A stretch of DNA of 64,000 bases from Agrobacterium tumefaciens (GCF_017726655.1 NZ_CP072308.1:1798001-1862000); one strand, 5' to 3'. Shown: positions 29,689 to 38,737, counted from the first letter of the stretch. Notes: generated by a model from the letters alone, not told the origin. Program-made: numbers and translations.

Positions 29689-30807
29689 ATGCGTATTACT
29701 CTTGAGCGGTCGAACCTTCTGAAATCGCTGAACCACGTTCACCGGGTCGTCGAGCGTCGCAATACGATCCCGATCCTGTCCAACGTGCTCCTGCGCGCCT
29801 CCGGCGCCAATCTGGACATGAAGGCGACCGACCTCGATCTCGAAATCACCGAAGCGACACCCGCTATGGTAGAGCAGGCGGGCGCCACCACCGTTCCGGC
29901 GCACCTGCTTTATGAAATCGTCCGCAAACTGCCGGATGGTTCGGAAGTGCTTCTGGCGACCAATCCTGATGGTTCCACCATGACCGTCGCCTCCGGTCGC
30001 TCGAAATTCTCGCTGCAATGCCTGCCGGAAGCGGATTTCCCCGATCTGACCGCCGGCACCTTCAGCCACACCTTCAAACTGAAGGCGACCGATCTGAAGA
30101 TGCTGATCGACCGCACACAGTTTGCGATTTCGACCGAAGAGACGCGTTATTACCTGAACGGTATTTTCTTCCACACGATCGAAAGCAATGGCGAACTGAA
30201 GCTGCGTGCCGTCGCCACTGACGGTCACCGTCTGGCGCGCGCCGACGTCGATGCGCCCGCGGGCTCTGAAGGCATGCCGGGCATCATCATTCCGCGCAAG
30301 ACTGTCGGCGAATTGCAGAAGCTGATGGACAATCCGGAACTGGAAGTCACGGTGGAAGTTTCGGATGCGAAAATCCGCCTGACCGTCGGCACGGTCGTTC
30401 TGACTTCGAAGCTGATCGATGGCACTTTCCCTGACTACCAGCGCGTGATCCCCACCGGCAACGACAAGGAGATGCGCGTCGATTGCCAAACCTTCGCTCG
30501 TGCCGTGGACCGTGTTTCGACGATTTCGTCGGAGCGAGGCCGGGCAGTGAAATTGGCGCTGACTGACGGCCAGCTGACGCTAACCGTCAACAATCCCGAC
30601 TCGGGAAGCGCTACTGAAGAAGTGGCTGTTGGTTACGACAATGATTCGATGGAAATCGGCTTCAACGCCAAATATCTCCTCGACATCACGTCGCAACTCT
30701 CCGGTGACGACGCGATTTTCCTGCTGGCCGATGCCGGTTCGCCGACGCTCGTCCGCGACACGGCGGGCGACGATGCGCTTTATGTTCTGATGCCGATGCG
30801 CGTCTGA
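29689..30807 (+). CDS. dnaN: DNA polymerase III beta sliding clamp
   Basis: A 372-residue clamp beginning 'MRITLERSNLLKSLNHVHRVVERRNTIPILSNVLL' (ATG 29689). The three repeated clamp domains are visible, and the C-terminal 'FLLADAGSPTLVRDTAGDDALYVLMPMRV' is the partner-binding end. Here dnaN is about 22 kb from dnaA rather than adjacent. A terminator follows. Confidence 0.97.
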   Translation: MRITLERSNLLKSLNHVHRVVERRNTIPILSNVLLRASGANLDMKATDLDLEITEATPAMVEQAGATTVPAHLLYEIVRKLPDGSEVLLATNPDGSTMTVASGRSKFSLQCLPEADFPDLTAGTFSHTFKLKATDLKMLIDRTQFAISTEETRYYLNGIFFHTIESNGELKLRAVATDGHRLARADVDAPAGSEGMPGIIIPRKTVGELQKLMDNPELEVTVEVSDAKIRLTVGTVVLTSKLIDGTFPDYQRVIPTGNDKEMRVDCQTFARAVDRVSTISSERGRAVKLALTDGQLTLTVNNPDSGSATEEVAVGYDNDSMEIGFNAKYLLDITSQLSGDDAIFLLADAGSPTLVRDTAGDDALYVLMPMRV

Positions 30808-30838
30808 CACCTGCTATTTTTCGATATTTCCAAGGAAG

Positions 30839-30866
30839 CGCCGGTGACCAGTTCATCGGCGTTTTT
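30839..30866 (+). terminator. dnaN terminator
   Basis: Stem CGCCGGTGA (30839-30847) / TCATCGGCG (30853-30861) with one G-T pair and loop CCAGT, followed by TTTTT. Confidence 0.8.
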
Positions 30867-31000
30867 GATTCGAGAGGGCGCGACAAGGTTCTCCAAGCGA
30901 ATTTTCTCAGTTACGACATTTCGCCTTGTTTTTGCGCCAAATGGGATCAACATTGCGGTAACAGTTTTTTGACAATGACTAAATTTATCTGAGGGGAATT

Positions 31001-31594
31001 ATGGCACTTAACCTGAAACGCCGCTTTGAACAGAAATTCGAGGAAGAAATCCGCTTTTTCAAAGGCATGGTGAGCCAGCCGAAAAAAGTGGGCGCCATCG
31101 TCCCGACATCGTCGATCACGGCGAAAAAAATGGCGAGTGTCATCAACCCCCATTCCGGCCTGCCTGTTTTGGAACTCGGTCCCGGCACCGGCGTCATCAC
31201 CAAGGCCATCCTGGCGCGCGGCATCAAGCCGGAGAAGCTGACAGCGATCGAATATTCCACCGACTTCTACCAGCAGCTGCTCAGAAGCTATCCCGGCGTC
31301 AACTTCGTCAACGGCGACGCCTTCGATCTCGATGCGACTCTTGGCGAGCATAAGGACCAGATGTTCGACAGCGTCATCTCGGCGGTTCCGATGCTGAATT
31401 TTCCGATGGCCGCCCGCATCAAGCTTCTGGATGAATTGCTGAAGCGCGTGCCGCATGGTCGCCCCGTGGTACAGATATCCTACGGCCCCATTTCCCCGAT
31501 CGTCGCGCAGCCACATCTCTACCATATCCGGCATTTCGATTTCATCGTGCGCAATATTCCGCCGGCGCAATTGTGGACCTATACGCGCGCCTGA
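31001..31594 (+). CDS. pmtA: Phospholipid N-methyltransferase PmtA
   Basis: A 197-residue SAM methyltransferase of the Agrobacterium/Sinorhizobium PmtA type. It methylates phosphatidylethanolamine stepwise to phosphatidylcholine, a lipid needed for agrobacterial virulence. 'VLELGPGTGVITKAILARG' is the SAM loop; 'FFKGMVSQPKKVGAIVPTSS' is the basic, amphipathic N-terminal membrane-binding region. AGGGG precedes ATG 31001. It stands alone after dnaN with its own promoter region (a TTGACA occurs in the spacer). Confidence 0.93.
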   Translation: MALNLKRRFEQKFEEEIRFFKGMVSQPKKVGAIVPTSSITAKKMASVINPHSGLPVLELGPGTGVITKAILARGIKPEKLTAIEYSTDFYQQLLRSYPGVNFVNGDAFDLDATLGEHKDQMFDSVISAVPMLNFPMAARIKLLDELLKRVPHGRPVVQISYGPISPIVAQPHLYHIRHFDFIVRNIPPAQLWTYTRA

Positions 31595-31640
31595 TCGGCC
31601 CCGTTGACTGGACAGGGCCGGCATTTCCGGTCGCAACGAT

Positions 31641-31668
31641 TGGTTAGGGCGCCGATTTCCCCTAACCA
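31641..31668 (+). terminator. 9-bp inverted repeat after pmtA
   Basis: Perfect arms TGGTTAGGG (31641-31649) and CCCTAACCA (31660-31668), followed by TAGCCTTTT. It could end pmtA transcripts. It also sits 18 bp before the unusual start of the next gene, so a translational role is possible. Confidence 0.5.
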
Positions 31669-31685
31669 TAGCCTTTTGAGGACCG

Positions 31686-32288
31686 ATATCCATCTACGCG
31701 CTCTACATCACCCACCCACAGGTCAAGATCGATGCGGCCGTCCCTGTTCCTGAATGGGGGCTTTCTGAAAAGGGTGCAGAACGGGCAAGGCAGGCGAGCC
31801 GTCTGCCTTGGGCGAAATCGCTGCGCCGCATCGTTTCCAGTGCTGAAACCAAGGCGATCGAAACCGCGCGTATCCTCGCAGAAACCTCCGGTGCGACTAT
31901 AGAGATCATCGAGGTGATGCATGAAAACGACCGGTCCGCCACCGGCTTCCTGCCGCCGACGGAATTCGAGAAGGCGGCGGACTGGTCCTTCGCCCATCCT
32001 GAGGAGAGTTATCAGGGCTGGGAGCGGGCGATCGACGCGCAGGCGCGGATCGTCGGCGCTGTCCGGGCCGTTCTCGACCGACACGACGGGCAGCAGCCAA
32101 TCGCCTTTGTCGGCCATGGCGGCGTGGGTACACTTTTGAAATGCCATATCGAAGGCCGCGGCATCAGCCGCGCCGAGGACCAGCCGCCGGGCGGCGGCAA
32201 CCTGTTCCGCTTCTCAGTCGCCCAATTTTTGCTTGCAGCCGCCTCCCCCACATGCGACTGGACGGCAATGGAAACATGGCAGGGATAA
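31686..32288 (+). CDS. Histidine phosphatase (phosphoglycerate mutase-like) family protein with non-canonical start
   Basis: The frame opens after TGA 31677-31679 and encodes '[33 protein letters not shown]...[13 protein letters not shown]...[11 protein letters not shown]', the histidine phosphatase fold. The first ATG/GTG/TTG is at 31914, which would remove the first catalytic half, so the real start is probably ATA 31686 or ATC 31692 behind GAGG (31678-31681). The usual RHG is replaced by THP, while the second catalytic His ('VGHGG') and the C-terminal end are intact. About 200 residues, 4 bp before pyrF. The substrate is unknown. Confidence 0.75.
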   Translation: MSIYALYITHPQVKIDAAVPVPEWGLSEKGAERARQASRLPWAKSLRRIVSSAETKAIETARILAETSGATIEIIEVMHENDRSATGFLPPTEFEKAADWSFAHPEESYQGWERAIDAQARIVGAVRAVLDRHDGQQPIAFVGHGGVGTLLKCHIEGRGISRAEDQPPGGGNLFRFSVAQFLLAAASPTCDWTAMETWQG

Positions 32289-32292
32289 GACA

Positions 32293-33000
32293 ATGACCGC
32301 GCGCGAAAAACTCATCGTCGGGCTGGATGTTCCGACTGTGCAGCAGGCCGAAGACATCGTTTCGAAAATCGGTGACGAAGTCCTTTTCTACAAGATCGGC
32401 TATCAACTGGTGTTTGCCGGTGGGCTGGAATTCGCGCGTGACCTTGTCCAGAGCGGCAAGAAGGTCTTTCTCGACATGAAGCTGCTCGATATCGACAACA
32501 CGGTTGCTTCCGGCGTCGAGAACATTGCCCGCATGGGTATGTCGATGCTGACGCTCCACGCCTATCCCAAAGCCATGCGCGCGGCGGTCAAGGCGGCGGA
32601 AGGTTCCGGCCTCTGCCTGCTGGGTGTCACCGTACTCACCTCGATGGACGACAGCGACCTTGCCGAGGCCGGCTATGCCTCCGACGCGCGTTCGCTCGTG
32701 CTGCGCCGCGCGGAACAGGCGCGGGAGGCGGGCATGGGCGGTATCGTTTGCTCCGCGGAAGAGTCGACGGCCGTGCGCGAAATTCTCGGCCCTGACCTTG
32801 CCGTCGTTACTCCCGGCATCCGCCCCGCCGGTGCCGATCTTGGCGACCAGAAGCGGGTGATGACGCCCTTCGACGCGATCAAGGCAGGATCGAGCCATCT
32901 GGTGGTCGCCCGCCCGATCGTCAGGGCGGAAGATCCGAAAGCGGCGGCCCGCGCCATTCTCGATGACATGCTGCGGGCCAGCTACCCGGCAAACCAATAA
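32293..33000 (+). CDS. pyrF: Orotidine 5'-phosphate decarboxylase
   Basis: A 235-residue TIM-barrel enzyme for the last step of UMP synthesis. The start is ATG 32293 ('[27 protein letters not shown]'). The catalytic Asp-Lys-Asp array is in '[14 protein letters not shown]', and the phosphate loop '[38 protein letters not shown]' is complete. It follows the histidine phosphatase by 4 bp and precedes a DUF1330 gene by 18 bp, suggesting one transcript. Confidence 0.97.
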   Translation: MTAREKLIVGLDVPTVQQAEDIVSKIGDEVLFYKIGYQLVFAGGLEFARDLVQSGKKVFLDMKLLDIDNTVASGVENIARMGMSMLTLHAYPKAMRAAVKAAEGSGLCLLGVTVLTSMDDSDLAEAGYASDARSLVLRRAEQAREAGMGGIVCSAEESTAVREILGPDLAVVTPGIRPAGADLGDQKRVMTPFDAIKAGSSHLVVARPIVRAEDPKAAARAILDDMLRASYPANQ

Positions 33001-33018
33001 GATATGGGAGGCAATGAC

Positions 33019-33306
33019 ATGGCCAAGGGATACTGGATCGCCCGCGTCGATGTGCGCGACAGCGAACGCTACAAAGACTATGTTTCGACAGCAAAACCCG
33101 CCTTCGAGCGTTTCGGTGCCAATTTTTTGGCGCGTGGCGGCGCAGTGACGGAGCTTGAGGGCAAGGCACGTGCCCGCAACGTCATCATCGAATTCCCATC
33201 CGTCCAGCACGCGATCGACTGCTATAATTCGCCGGAATACCAGGCGGCCGCCAAAATTCGGCAGGAAGTCGCAGATGCAGAAATGATGATCGTCGAGGGG
33301 ATTTGA
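33019..33306 (+). CDS. DUF1330 family protein
   Basis: A 95-residue ferredoxin-like (dimeric alpha-beta barrel) protein: 'GYWIARVDVRDSERYKDYVSTAKPAFERFGANFLARGG' and 'VIIEFPSVQHAIDCYNSPEYQAAAKIRQ' are typical of DUF1330. ATG 33019 has GGGAGG upstream and is preferred to ATG 33004. pyrF followed by DUF1330 is common in rhizobia. The function of the family is unknown. Confidence 0.85.
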   Translation: MAKGYWIARVDVRDSERYKDYVSTAKPAFERFGANFLARGGAVTELEGKARARNVIIEFPSVQHAIDCYNSPEYQAAAKIRQEVADAEMMIVEGI

Positions 33307-33427
33307 CGATCAGCCGACGCATTTTGGCGCACCCGCCACTGCACCGCCATAACATCCCTTCACCTGCGCGCAGCTTTGGGCTAAGAGACTGAAAAACATT
33401 TCTTCGACAGCTTCTGAGGAGCCTCCC

Positions 33428-34408
33428 ATGACCTTGGCCAACCTTCCCCCCCTCGTTACCGTTTTTGGCGGTTCGGGTTTTGTCGGGCGGCATGTCGTCA
33501 GAGTGCTCGCCAAGCGCGGTTATCGCATCCGCGTCGCCGTGCGCCGTCCGGATCTTGCCGGCTTTTTGCAGCCGCTCGGCAATGTCGGCCAGATTTCCTT
33601 TGCGCAGGCGAACCTGCGTTATCGCGACTCCATTGTCAGCGCCGTCGCCGATGCGGATCATGTCGTCAACTGCGTCGGCATTCTGACAGAGAGCGGGCGC
33701 AATACGTTTGACGCCGTTCAGGAATTCGGCGCGAAAGCGATTGCCGAAGCGGCCCGCGATGCCGGCGCAACGCTCACCCACATCTCCGCCATCGGTGCAG
33801 AAGCCAATTCGCCAACCGGTTACGGCCGCACCAAGGGCCGTGCCGAAGCTGCGATCCATTCGGTCCTGCCTGCAGCCGTTATCCTGCGTCCCTCGATCAT
33901 ATTCGGACCGGAAGACGACTTCTTCAATAAATTCGCCAAGATGGCCCGCAGCCTGCCATTCCTGCCGCTGATCGGCGGCGGAAAAACGAGGTTCCAGCCT
34001 GTCTACGTCGAGGACGTTGCCGAGGCCGTTGCCCGCAGTGTCGACGGCAAGCTGAAGCCCGGCGCCATTTACGAACTCGGCGGTCAGGACGTTATGACCT
34101 TCCGCGACTGTCTTGAGGCGGTTCTCGCCGCAACCTATCGCGAACGTCCTTTCGTCAATCTGCCTTTCGGCGTTGCGTCGATGATCGGCAAGGTCGCGTC
34201 GCTGGTACCGCTGATCTCTCCGCCGCTGACAGCTGATCAGGTGACCCTCCTGAAGATAGACAATGTCGTTTCCGCGGACGCCGAAAAGAACGGGCTGACG
34301 CTCGAAGGCATTGGCATCACGCCCGTTCGGGTCTCGTCCGTTCTGCCGTCCTACATGGTGCAATACCGTCAGCACGGCCAGTTCGCGAACGCCGGCAAGG
34401 CCGCCTGA
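33428..34408 (+). CDS. NDUFA9-like NAD(P)-binding protein (complex I-associated SDR)
   Basis: A 326-residue atypical short-chain dehydrogenase. The Rossmann loop is 'VTVFGGSGFVGRHVVRVLAKRG' at the N-terminus; 'HVVNCVGILTESGRNTFDAVQEFGAKAIAEAARDAG' and 'PVYVEDVAEAVARSVDG' match the NDUFA9/39-kDa complex I subunit family. Bacterial members often lack proven complex I association. It ends in a strong terminator. Confidence 0.85.
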   Translation: MTLANLPPLVTVFGGSGFVGRHVVRVLAKRGYRIRVAVRRPDLAGFLQPLGNVGQISFAQANLRYRDSIVSAVADADHVVNCVGILTESGRNTFDAVQEFGAKAIAEAARDAGATLTHISAIGAEANSPTGYGRTKGRAEAAIHSVLPAAVILRPSIIFGPEDDFFNKFAKMARSLPFLPLIGGGKTRFQPVYVEDVAEAVARSVDGKLKPGAIYELGGQDVMTFRDCLEAVLAATYRERPFVNLPFGVASMIGKVASLVPLISPPLTADQVTLLKIDNVVSADAEKNGLTLEGIGITPVRVSSVLPSYMVQYRQHGQFANAGKAA

Positions 34409-34741
34409 GGCTCGCACATCGTCCAACATCAAAGCGGGGCAACGTCCCCGCTTTTTTTGTGCCTTACATCGCAACCAAACCGCTTTCAACGCATTTCCAC
34501 CGCAAGATGGGATGGGGAGGACCAATCAAAACGAAGCGGCAGAGTAGACGGTTTGGTTAATGGCGACGTGCTGGAACAGGTAAGCGTGGCACAAGCGCAA
34601 CTGTGGAAAAGACTTCGCATTAACCCGGTATTCAGCAAGCTGCTTTATTGATATTCGCCACATTCCAAATATATCCCGAACCCTCAATTCACACACGGCG
34701 GCGCGATCCGCACGAACGAACGTCTGAAAGGCAATCATAAA
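34409..34741. other. 333 bp spacer before the 51-residue peptide gene
   Basis: It contains the terminator above and, presumably, the promoter of the small gene at 34742. The rest (34460-34740) shows no recognisable coding, repeat or RNA signal. Confidence 0.5.
34431..34458 (+). terminator. Terminator after the NDUFA9-like gene
   Basis: Stem AAAGCGGGG (34431-34439), loop CAACGT, stem CCCCGCTTT, followed by a T run. Confidence 0.9.
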
Positions 34742-34897
34742 ATGGGCAGATCTATCGCACTCTTTTTTGCGTGTGCGGCTTTGGTGGTTCTGGCGGGTTC
34801 TTTCATGGCGCCGGGCACGGTTGCGGCGGGCAAGACCGGCTGTGCTCCGGCTTACGGCGTCGACCCCTGCGCAACGGCTTCGATCAGCGCGAACTGA
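34742..34897 (+). CDS. Small exported peptide, 51 residues
   Basis: ATG 34742 to TGA 34897 encodes a basic start 'MGRSIALFFACAALVVLAG', a hydrophobic core of about 17 residues and a cleavage-like 'TVAAG', followed by a 22-residue mature tail 'KTGCAPAYGVDPCATASIS'. The tail has two cysteines that could form a disulfide. AAAGG lies 10 bp upstream. A strong terminator begins 23 bp after the stop, so this is a self-contained transcription unit. No family is recognised. Confidence 0.7.
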   Translation: MGRSIALFFACAALVVLAGSFMAPGTVAAGKTGCAPAYGVDPCATASISAN

Positions 34898-34917
34898 TCA
34901 GCCTTACAGCTTTAAAA

Positions 34918-34953
34918 GAAAAAGCGCCGCCGGTTTTCCGGGGCGCTTTTTTA
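34918..34953. terminator. Bidirectional terminator between the small peptide gene and uppP
   Basis: Stem AGCGCC-G-CCGG / CCGGGGCGCT around TTTT with one bulge, A run on the left, T run on the right. Confidence 0.8.
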
Positions 34954-34972
34954 TTGTGCGGTCGTCGGCGGG

Positions 34973-35779
34973 TCAGCCAACAACGAGTAGTGCGACAAGG
35001 CCGAGCGCACCGATGACGATGCGCCACCACGCAAACGGCGCAAAACCGCGGCGCGACACGAAATCCAGAAGTGATCTCACCACGAAGAGGCCGGACACAA
35101 AGGCCGCGATAAAGCCGACGGCAATCAGGGCGCTGTCATCAAAGCTCAGCGCATCGCGGTTCTTATAGAGATCCAGCACAAACGCGCCGAGCATGGTCGG
35201 CATCGCCAGGAAAAAAGAGAATTCAGCCGCCGAACGCTTGTCCGTGCCCATCAGCAGGGAGCCTACGATGGTGGCACCCGAGCGCGAGGTGCCGGGAATC
35301 ATCGCAAGGCACTGAAAAAGGCCGATCTTGAACGCAAGCGACGGCGGATACTCCATGATGTCGGTATATTTCGGCTTCAGCGGCATGCGATCGACGGCGA
35401 GCAGAATAACCCCGCCGACGATGAGCATGACGCAGATCAGCATCGGCGTTTCAAACAGCACTGTCTTGATGAAGTCATGCGCCAGAGTACCGATGGCGGC
35501 CGCGGGCAGGAAGGCCAGCGCGACGGCCAGGACGAAACGACGTGCCTTTGCACTTGTCGGCATCGCCAGAGCGATCGAGACAAGCTTATGAAAATAAACG
35601 AGAAGAATGGCGAGAATCGCGCCAAGCTGGATCAGAACGGCGAAGGTGTTTCCGGGCGATTTGAAACCGAGGAAATGACCAGCCAGTAACACATGCGCGG
35701 TGGAGGACACGGGAATGAATTCCGTCAACCCCTCGATAATGCCCAGCAAAAGCGCGCTGATGATCGACTGGTCACCCAT
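34973..35779 (-). CDS. uppP: Undecaprenyl-diphosphate phosphatase
   Basis: A 268-residue polytopic membrane phosphatase (BacA) that recycles the undecaprenyl carrier for peptidoglycan and polysaccharide synthesis. The two active-site motifs are '[16 protein letters not shown]' near the N-terminus and '[10 protein letters not shown]' in the middle; eight hydrophobic segments fit the family. ATG 35779 is preceded on the minus strand by a purine-rich AGAAGGATA. It diverges from the GST gene. Confidence 0.95.
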   Translation of the reverse strand: MGDQSIISALLLGIIEGLTEFIPVSSTAHVLLAGHFLGFKSPGNTFAVLIQLGAILAILLVYFHKLVSIALAMPTSAKARRFVLAVALAFLPAAAIGTLAHDFIKTVLFETPMLICVMLIVGGVILLAVDRMPLKPKYTDIMEYPPSLAFKIGLFQCLAMIPGTSRSGATIVGSLLMGTDKRSAAEFSFFLAMPTMLGAFVLDLYKNRDALSFDDSALIAVGFIAAFVSGLFVVRSLLDFVSRRGFAPFAWWRIVIGALGLVALLVVG

Positions 35780-35937
35780 GGGGTATCCTTCTTTTCAGGG
35801 GAAAGTGGCGATGGAAGGCAATTGCGTTAAACTTGTTTTAAATTAGCCAAGCTCTTATAGCGTCTTGATGAAGCGAAACTGAAAAAGTTTTCCGGCAAAT
35901 GCCGATCATACCAACCAATCGTAAAAATTGAGTACCA

Positions 35938-36630
35938 ATGCCAACTCTCTATCACTCTCCGATGTCGACCGCGTCCCGGTTCGTTCGTCTGATTCTCGCG
36001 GAATACGGCTTCCAGACCGATCTCGTCGAGGAACAGCCGTGGGAAAGGCGGCGGGAGTTTCTGGCGCTCAATCCGGCCGGCACCCTGCCGGTCTATCTCG
36101 ATGACAACATGCGCTCGTTGAGTGGCCCTTATGTGCTCGCCGAATTTCTGGACGAGACGCATGGGGTTTTGAAGCGCGACCGGCGGCTTCTGGCGGAAGA
36201 CCCATTCCAGCGCGCGGAAATCCGCCGTCTGACGGAGTGGTTTCTGCAAAAGATGGAAAATGACGTGACGCGGCCGCTGGTGCGCGAACGGGTTTACAAA
36301 TTGCAGATGACGGCGGCGCAGGGTGGCGGACCGCCGGATTCCAAGCTGCTGCGCACGGCTCGCAACAACATCCGCCAGCACATCAAATATCTGGAGTGGC
36401 TGGCCGGCTCGCGCACGTGGTTGGCTGGTGACCGGTTGAGCTATGCCGATCTCGCCGCCGCCGCCGCCGTGTCGGTGCTGGATTATCTCGGTGAGATCAA
36501 CTGGCTTGAAGCGCCTATTGCCAAGGAGTGGTATCAGCGGGTGAAATCCCGCCCGTCATTCCGGCCGTTTCTCAGCGAACGCATCCCGCGTCTTGCCCCC
36601 TCCTCGCACTACGCCGATCTGGATTTCTGA
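35938..36630 (+). CDS. Glutathione S-transferase family protein
   Basis: A 230-residue GST. The thioredoxin-like N-terminal domain (1-80) has 'LYHSPMSTASRFVRLILAEYG', with a Ser instead of the usual catalytic Tyr near residue 9, and 'FLALNPAGTLPVYLDDN'. The helical C-terminal domain has 'WLAGDRLSYADLAAAAAVSVLDYLGEINW'. The substrate is unknown. It lies 79 bp before queG on the same strand; GST-queG is a common rhizobial pair. Confidence 0.9.
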   Translation: MPTLYHSPMSTASRFVRLILAEYGFQTDLVEEQPWERRREFLALNPAGTLPVYLDDNMRSLSGPYVLAEFLDETHGVLKRDRRLLAEDPFQRAEIRRLTEWFLQKMENDVTRPLVRERVYKLQMTAAQGGGPPDSKLLRTARNNIRQHIKYLEWLAGSRTWLAGDRLSYADLAAAAAVSVLDYLGEINWLEAPIAKEWYQRVKSRPSFRPFLSERIPRLAPSSHYADLDF

Positions 36631-36709
36631 GGTCTGGCCTCCCAGTTATTTGCTGCGGCCTGCGCCTCAGCTTATATATGCCGCACAATAGGTCTCTGGA
36701 GGTAAGACG

Positions 36710-37861
36710 ATCGACGTTGCCGACGACAAGCAGCGGATACGCGCGCGCAAACTGACGGATTTCGTTCGTCGGGAGGCGATTTCGCTCGGCTTCGATCTCT
36801 GTCGCATCACGGTACCCGACAGCATTCCGCTTGCACCGGAGCGGCTGCGGCAGTTCCTCGACAATGGCTACCACGGCACCATGGCGTGGATGGAGGAAAC
36901 CGAGGCGCGTCGGGCGGAACCCAAAACGCTCTGGGGTGATGTGCGCTCCATCGTCATGTTCGGTCTCAATTACGGCCCGGAGGAAGACCCGCGCCACCTG
37001 CTTTTGAAACCGGACAAGGCAGCCATTTCGGTCTATGCCCGCAACCGCGATTACCATGACATCATCAAGGGGCGGCTGAAGGAGATCGCCACGCGCTTTG
37101 CTGCCCGCGCCGGTGAGGATGTGAAGGTCTTCGTCGACACTGCCCCGGTAATGGAAAAGCCGCTTGCCGCCGCGGCCGGTCTCGGCTGGCAGGGCAAACA
37201 TACCAATCTCGTCAGCCGCAGCCATGGCTCCTGGCTGTTTCTGGGCAGCATGTTCACCACGGCCGAGCTGTGTCTCGATGAGGCCGAGAAGGATCATTGC
37301 GGCTCCTGCCGCGCCTGCCTCGACGCCTGCCCCACGGCAGCCTTCCCCGCTCCCTACCAGCTGGATGCGCGCCGCTGCATCTCCTATCTCACCATTGAGC
37401 ACAAGGGGCCGATCCCGCACGAATTCCGGCCGATGATCGGCAATCGCATCTATGGCTGCGACGACTGTCTTGCCGCCTGTCCGTGGAACAAGTTTGCGGC
37501 GAGCGCCTCCGAAATGAAGTTGCAGGCGCGCGAGGATCTGAAGGAGCCGTCCATCGCCTTCCTGCTGACCCTCGACGATGCCGCCTTCCGAAGTTTTTTC
37601 AGCGGCTCGCCCGTCAAGCGAATTGGCCGCAATCGCTTCATCCGTAATGTACTGATTGCAGCTGGAAATTCTGCCGACCGGCAATTTGTCGAGCAGTGCA
37701 AGGCACTTGCGCAGAACGATCCTTCCGCGGACGTGCGCGGCATGGCCGTCTGGGCTTTATCGCGCCTTATGGACAGGGACGAATTCCGTACATACTCTGC
37801 CGGTCGCGCGCCGGAGACTGATCCGGACGCGGAAATGGAATGGCAACGGGCAGAGGCGTAA
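36710..37861 (+). CDS. queG: Epoxyqueuosine reductase QueG, probable ATC start
   Basis: A 383-residue cobalamin- and iron-sulfur-dependent enzyme for the last step of tRNA queuosine synthesis. 'RKLTDFVRREAISLGFDLCRITVP' and 'FLDNGYHGTMAWM' are the QueG N-terminus; two 4Fe-4S sets follow ('CGSCRACLDACPTAAF', 'CDDCLAACPW'). No ATG, GTG or TTG occurs in frame before ATG 36881, which would delete about 57 conserved residues. A near-ideal GGAGG (36698-36702) is 7 bases before ATC 36710, which I take as the start. CTG 36752 is a weaker option. Confidence 0.88.
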   Translation: MDVADDKQRIRARKLTDFVRREAISLGFDLCRITVPDSIPLAPERLRQFLDNGYHGTMAWMEETEARRAEPKTLWGDVRSIVMFGLNYGPEEDPRHLLLKPDKAAISVYARNRDYHDIIKGRLKEIATRFAARAGEDVKVFVDTAPVMEKPLAAAAGLGWQGKHTNLVSRSHGSWLFLGSMFTTAELCLDEAEKDHCGSCRACLDACPTAAFPAPYQLDARRCISYLTIEHKGPIPHEFRPMIGNRIYGCDDCLAACPWNKFAASASEMKLQAREDLKEPSIAFLLTLDDAAFRSFFSGSPVKRIGRNRFIRNVLIAAGNSADRQFVEQCKALAQNDPSADVRGMAVWALSRLMDRDEFRTYSAGRAPETDPDAEMEWQRAEA

Positions 37862-37864
37862 AGC

Positions 37865-38737
37865 ATGCATGTAATGATTTTCGGCGCGGGATATTCAGGA
37901 AAAGCCATCGCAACCGCGCTGAAAATAGATGCAGCAACCGTCTCGGGCACCACGCGGAGCACCGATAAATTCCCGAGCCTTGCCGCTGCAGGCATGGCCC
38001 CGTTTATCTTTGACGGCTCGCAGCTCAATGATGCGCTCGTCGCCGCCATGGCCGATGTGACGCATCTCGTACAGTCCGTCGCGCCCGGCAAGGAAGGCGA
38101 TCCCTTACTTGCGTGTCTCGGCGACGATCTCAAAAAATTGCTGCCAAATCTGAAATGGCTGGCTTACCTTTCCACCGTTGGCGTTTATGGCGACCATCAG
38201 GGCGCCTGGGTTGATGAGACAACAACCTGCCGTCCCGTTTCCGCACGGTCCGTGGAGCGCGTGGCGGCGGAAGCTGCGTGGACCGAAGCAGCTGAGAAAG
38301 CGGATGTGCCGCTTGCCATTCTCCGTCTTTCCGGAATTTACGGTCCGGGTCGCAACACCTTCATCAACTTCGAGAAGGGGACAGCGCGGCGGCTGGTGAA
38401 GAAGGACCAGGTGTTCAACCGCATCAGGGTGGAGGATATCGGCGCGGCCGCTGCCTTTTTGGCACGTCTAAATGAACGTGGCATCTTAAACGTTACCGAC
38501 GACGAGCCATGCCCGCCGCAGGATGTGGTGAGCTTTGCAGCTGGAGTGATGGGCGTTGAACCACCCGCGGAGCAGGATTTCGACACCGCCGATCTAACGC
38601 CGATGGCGCGCTCCTTTTATGGCGAGAACAAGCGTGTCTCAAATGCCAAAATGCGGGATCTCGGCTTCGATTTTGCCTATCCGGAATACCGACAGTCCCT
38701 GCGCCAACTTTGGGAAAGCGGCCTTTGGCGAGGCTGA
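37865..38737 (+). CDS. NAD-dependent epimerase/SDR family protein
   Basis: A 290-residue extended-SDR-like protein. The Rossmann loop is 'MIFGAGYSGKAIATAL'; 'LAYLSTVGVYGDHQGAWVDETT' and 'LRLSGIYGPGRNTFINFEKG' carry the SDR catalytic region, with YGPG rather than a clean YxxxK. It follows queG by 3 bp, so they are coupled. GST-queG-SDR is a recurring rhizobial order. The substrate is unknown. Confidence 0.82.
   Translation: MHVMIFGAGYSGKAIATALKIDAATVSGTTRSTDKFPSLAAAGMAPFIFDGSQLNDALVAAMADVTHLVQSVAPGKEGDPLLACLGDDLKKLLPNLKWLAYLSTVGVYGDHQGAWVDETTTCRPVSARSVERVAAEAAWTEAAEKADVPLAILRLSGIYGPGRNTFINFEKGTARRLVKKDQVFNRIRVEDIGAAAAFLARLNERGILNVTDDEPCPPQDVVSFAAGVMGVEPPAEQDFDTADLTPMARSFYGENKRVSNAKMRDLGFDFAYPEYRQSLRQLWESGLWRG

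Noticed and set aside
29521..30489. 322-codon minus-strand open frame
   Set aside because: Antisense to dnaN; no domain seen.
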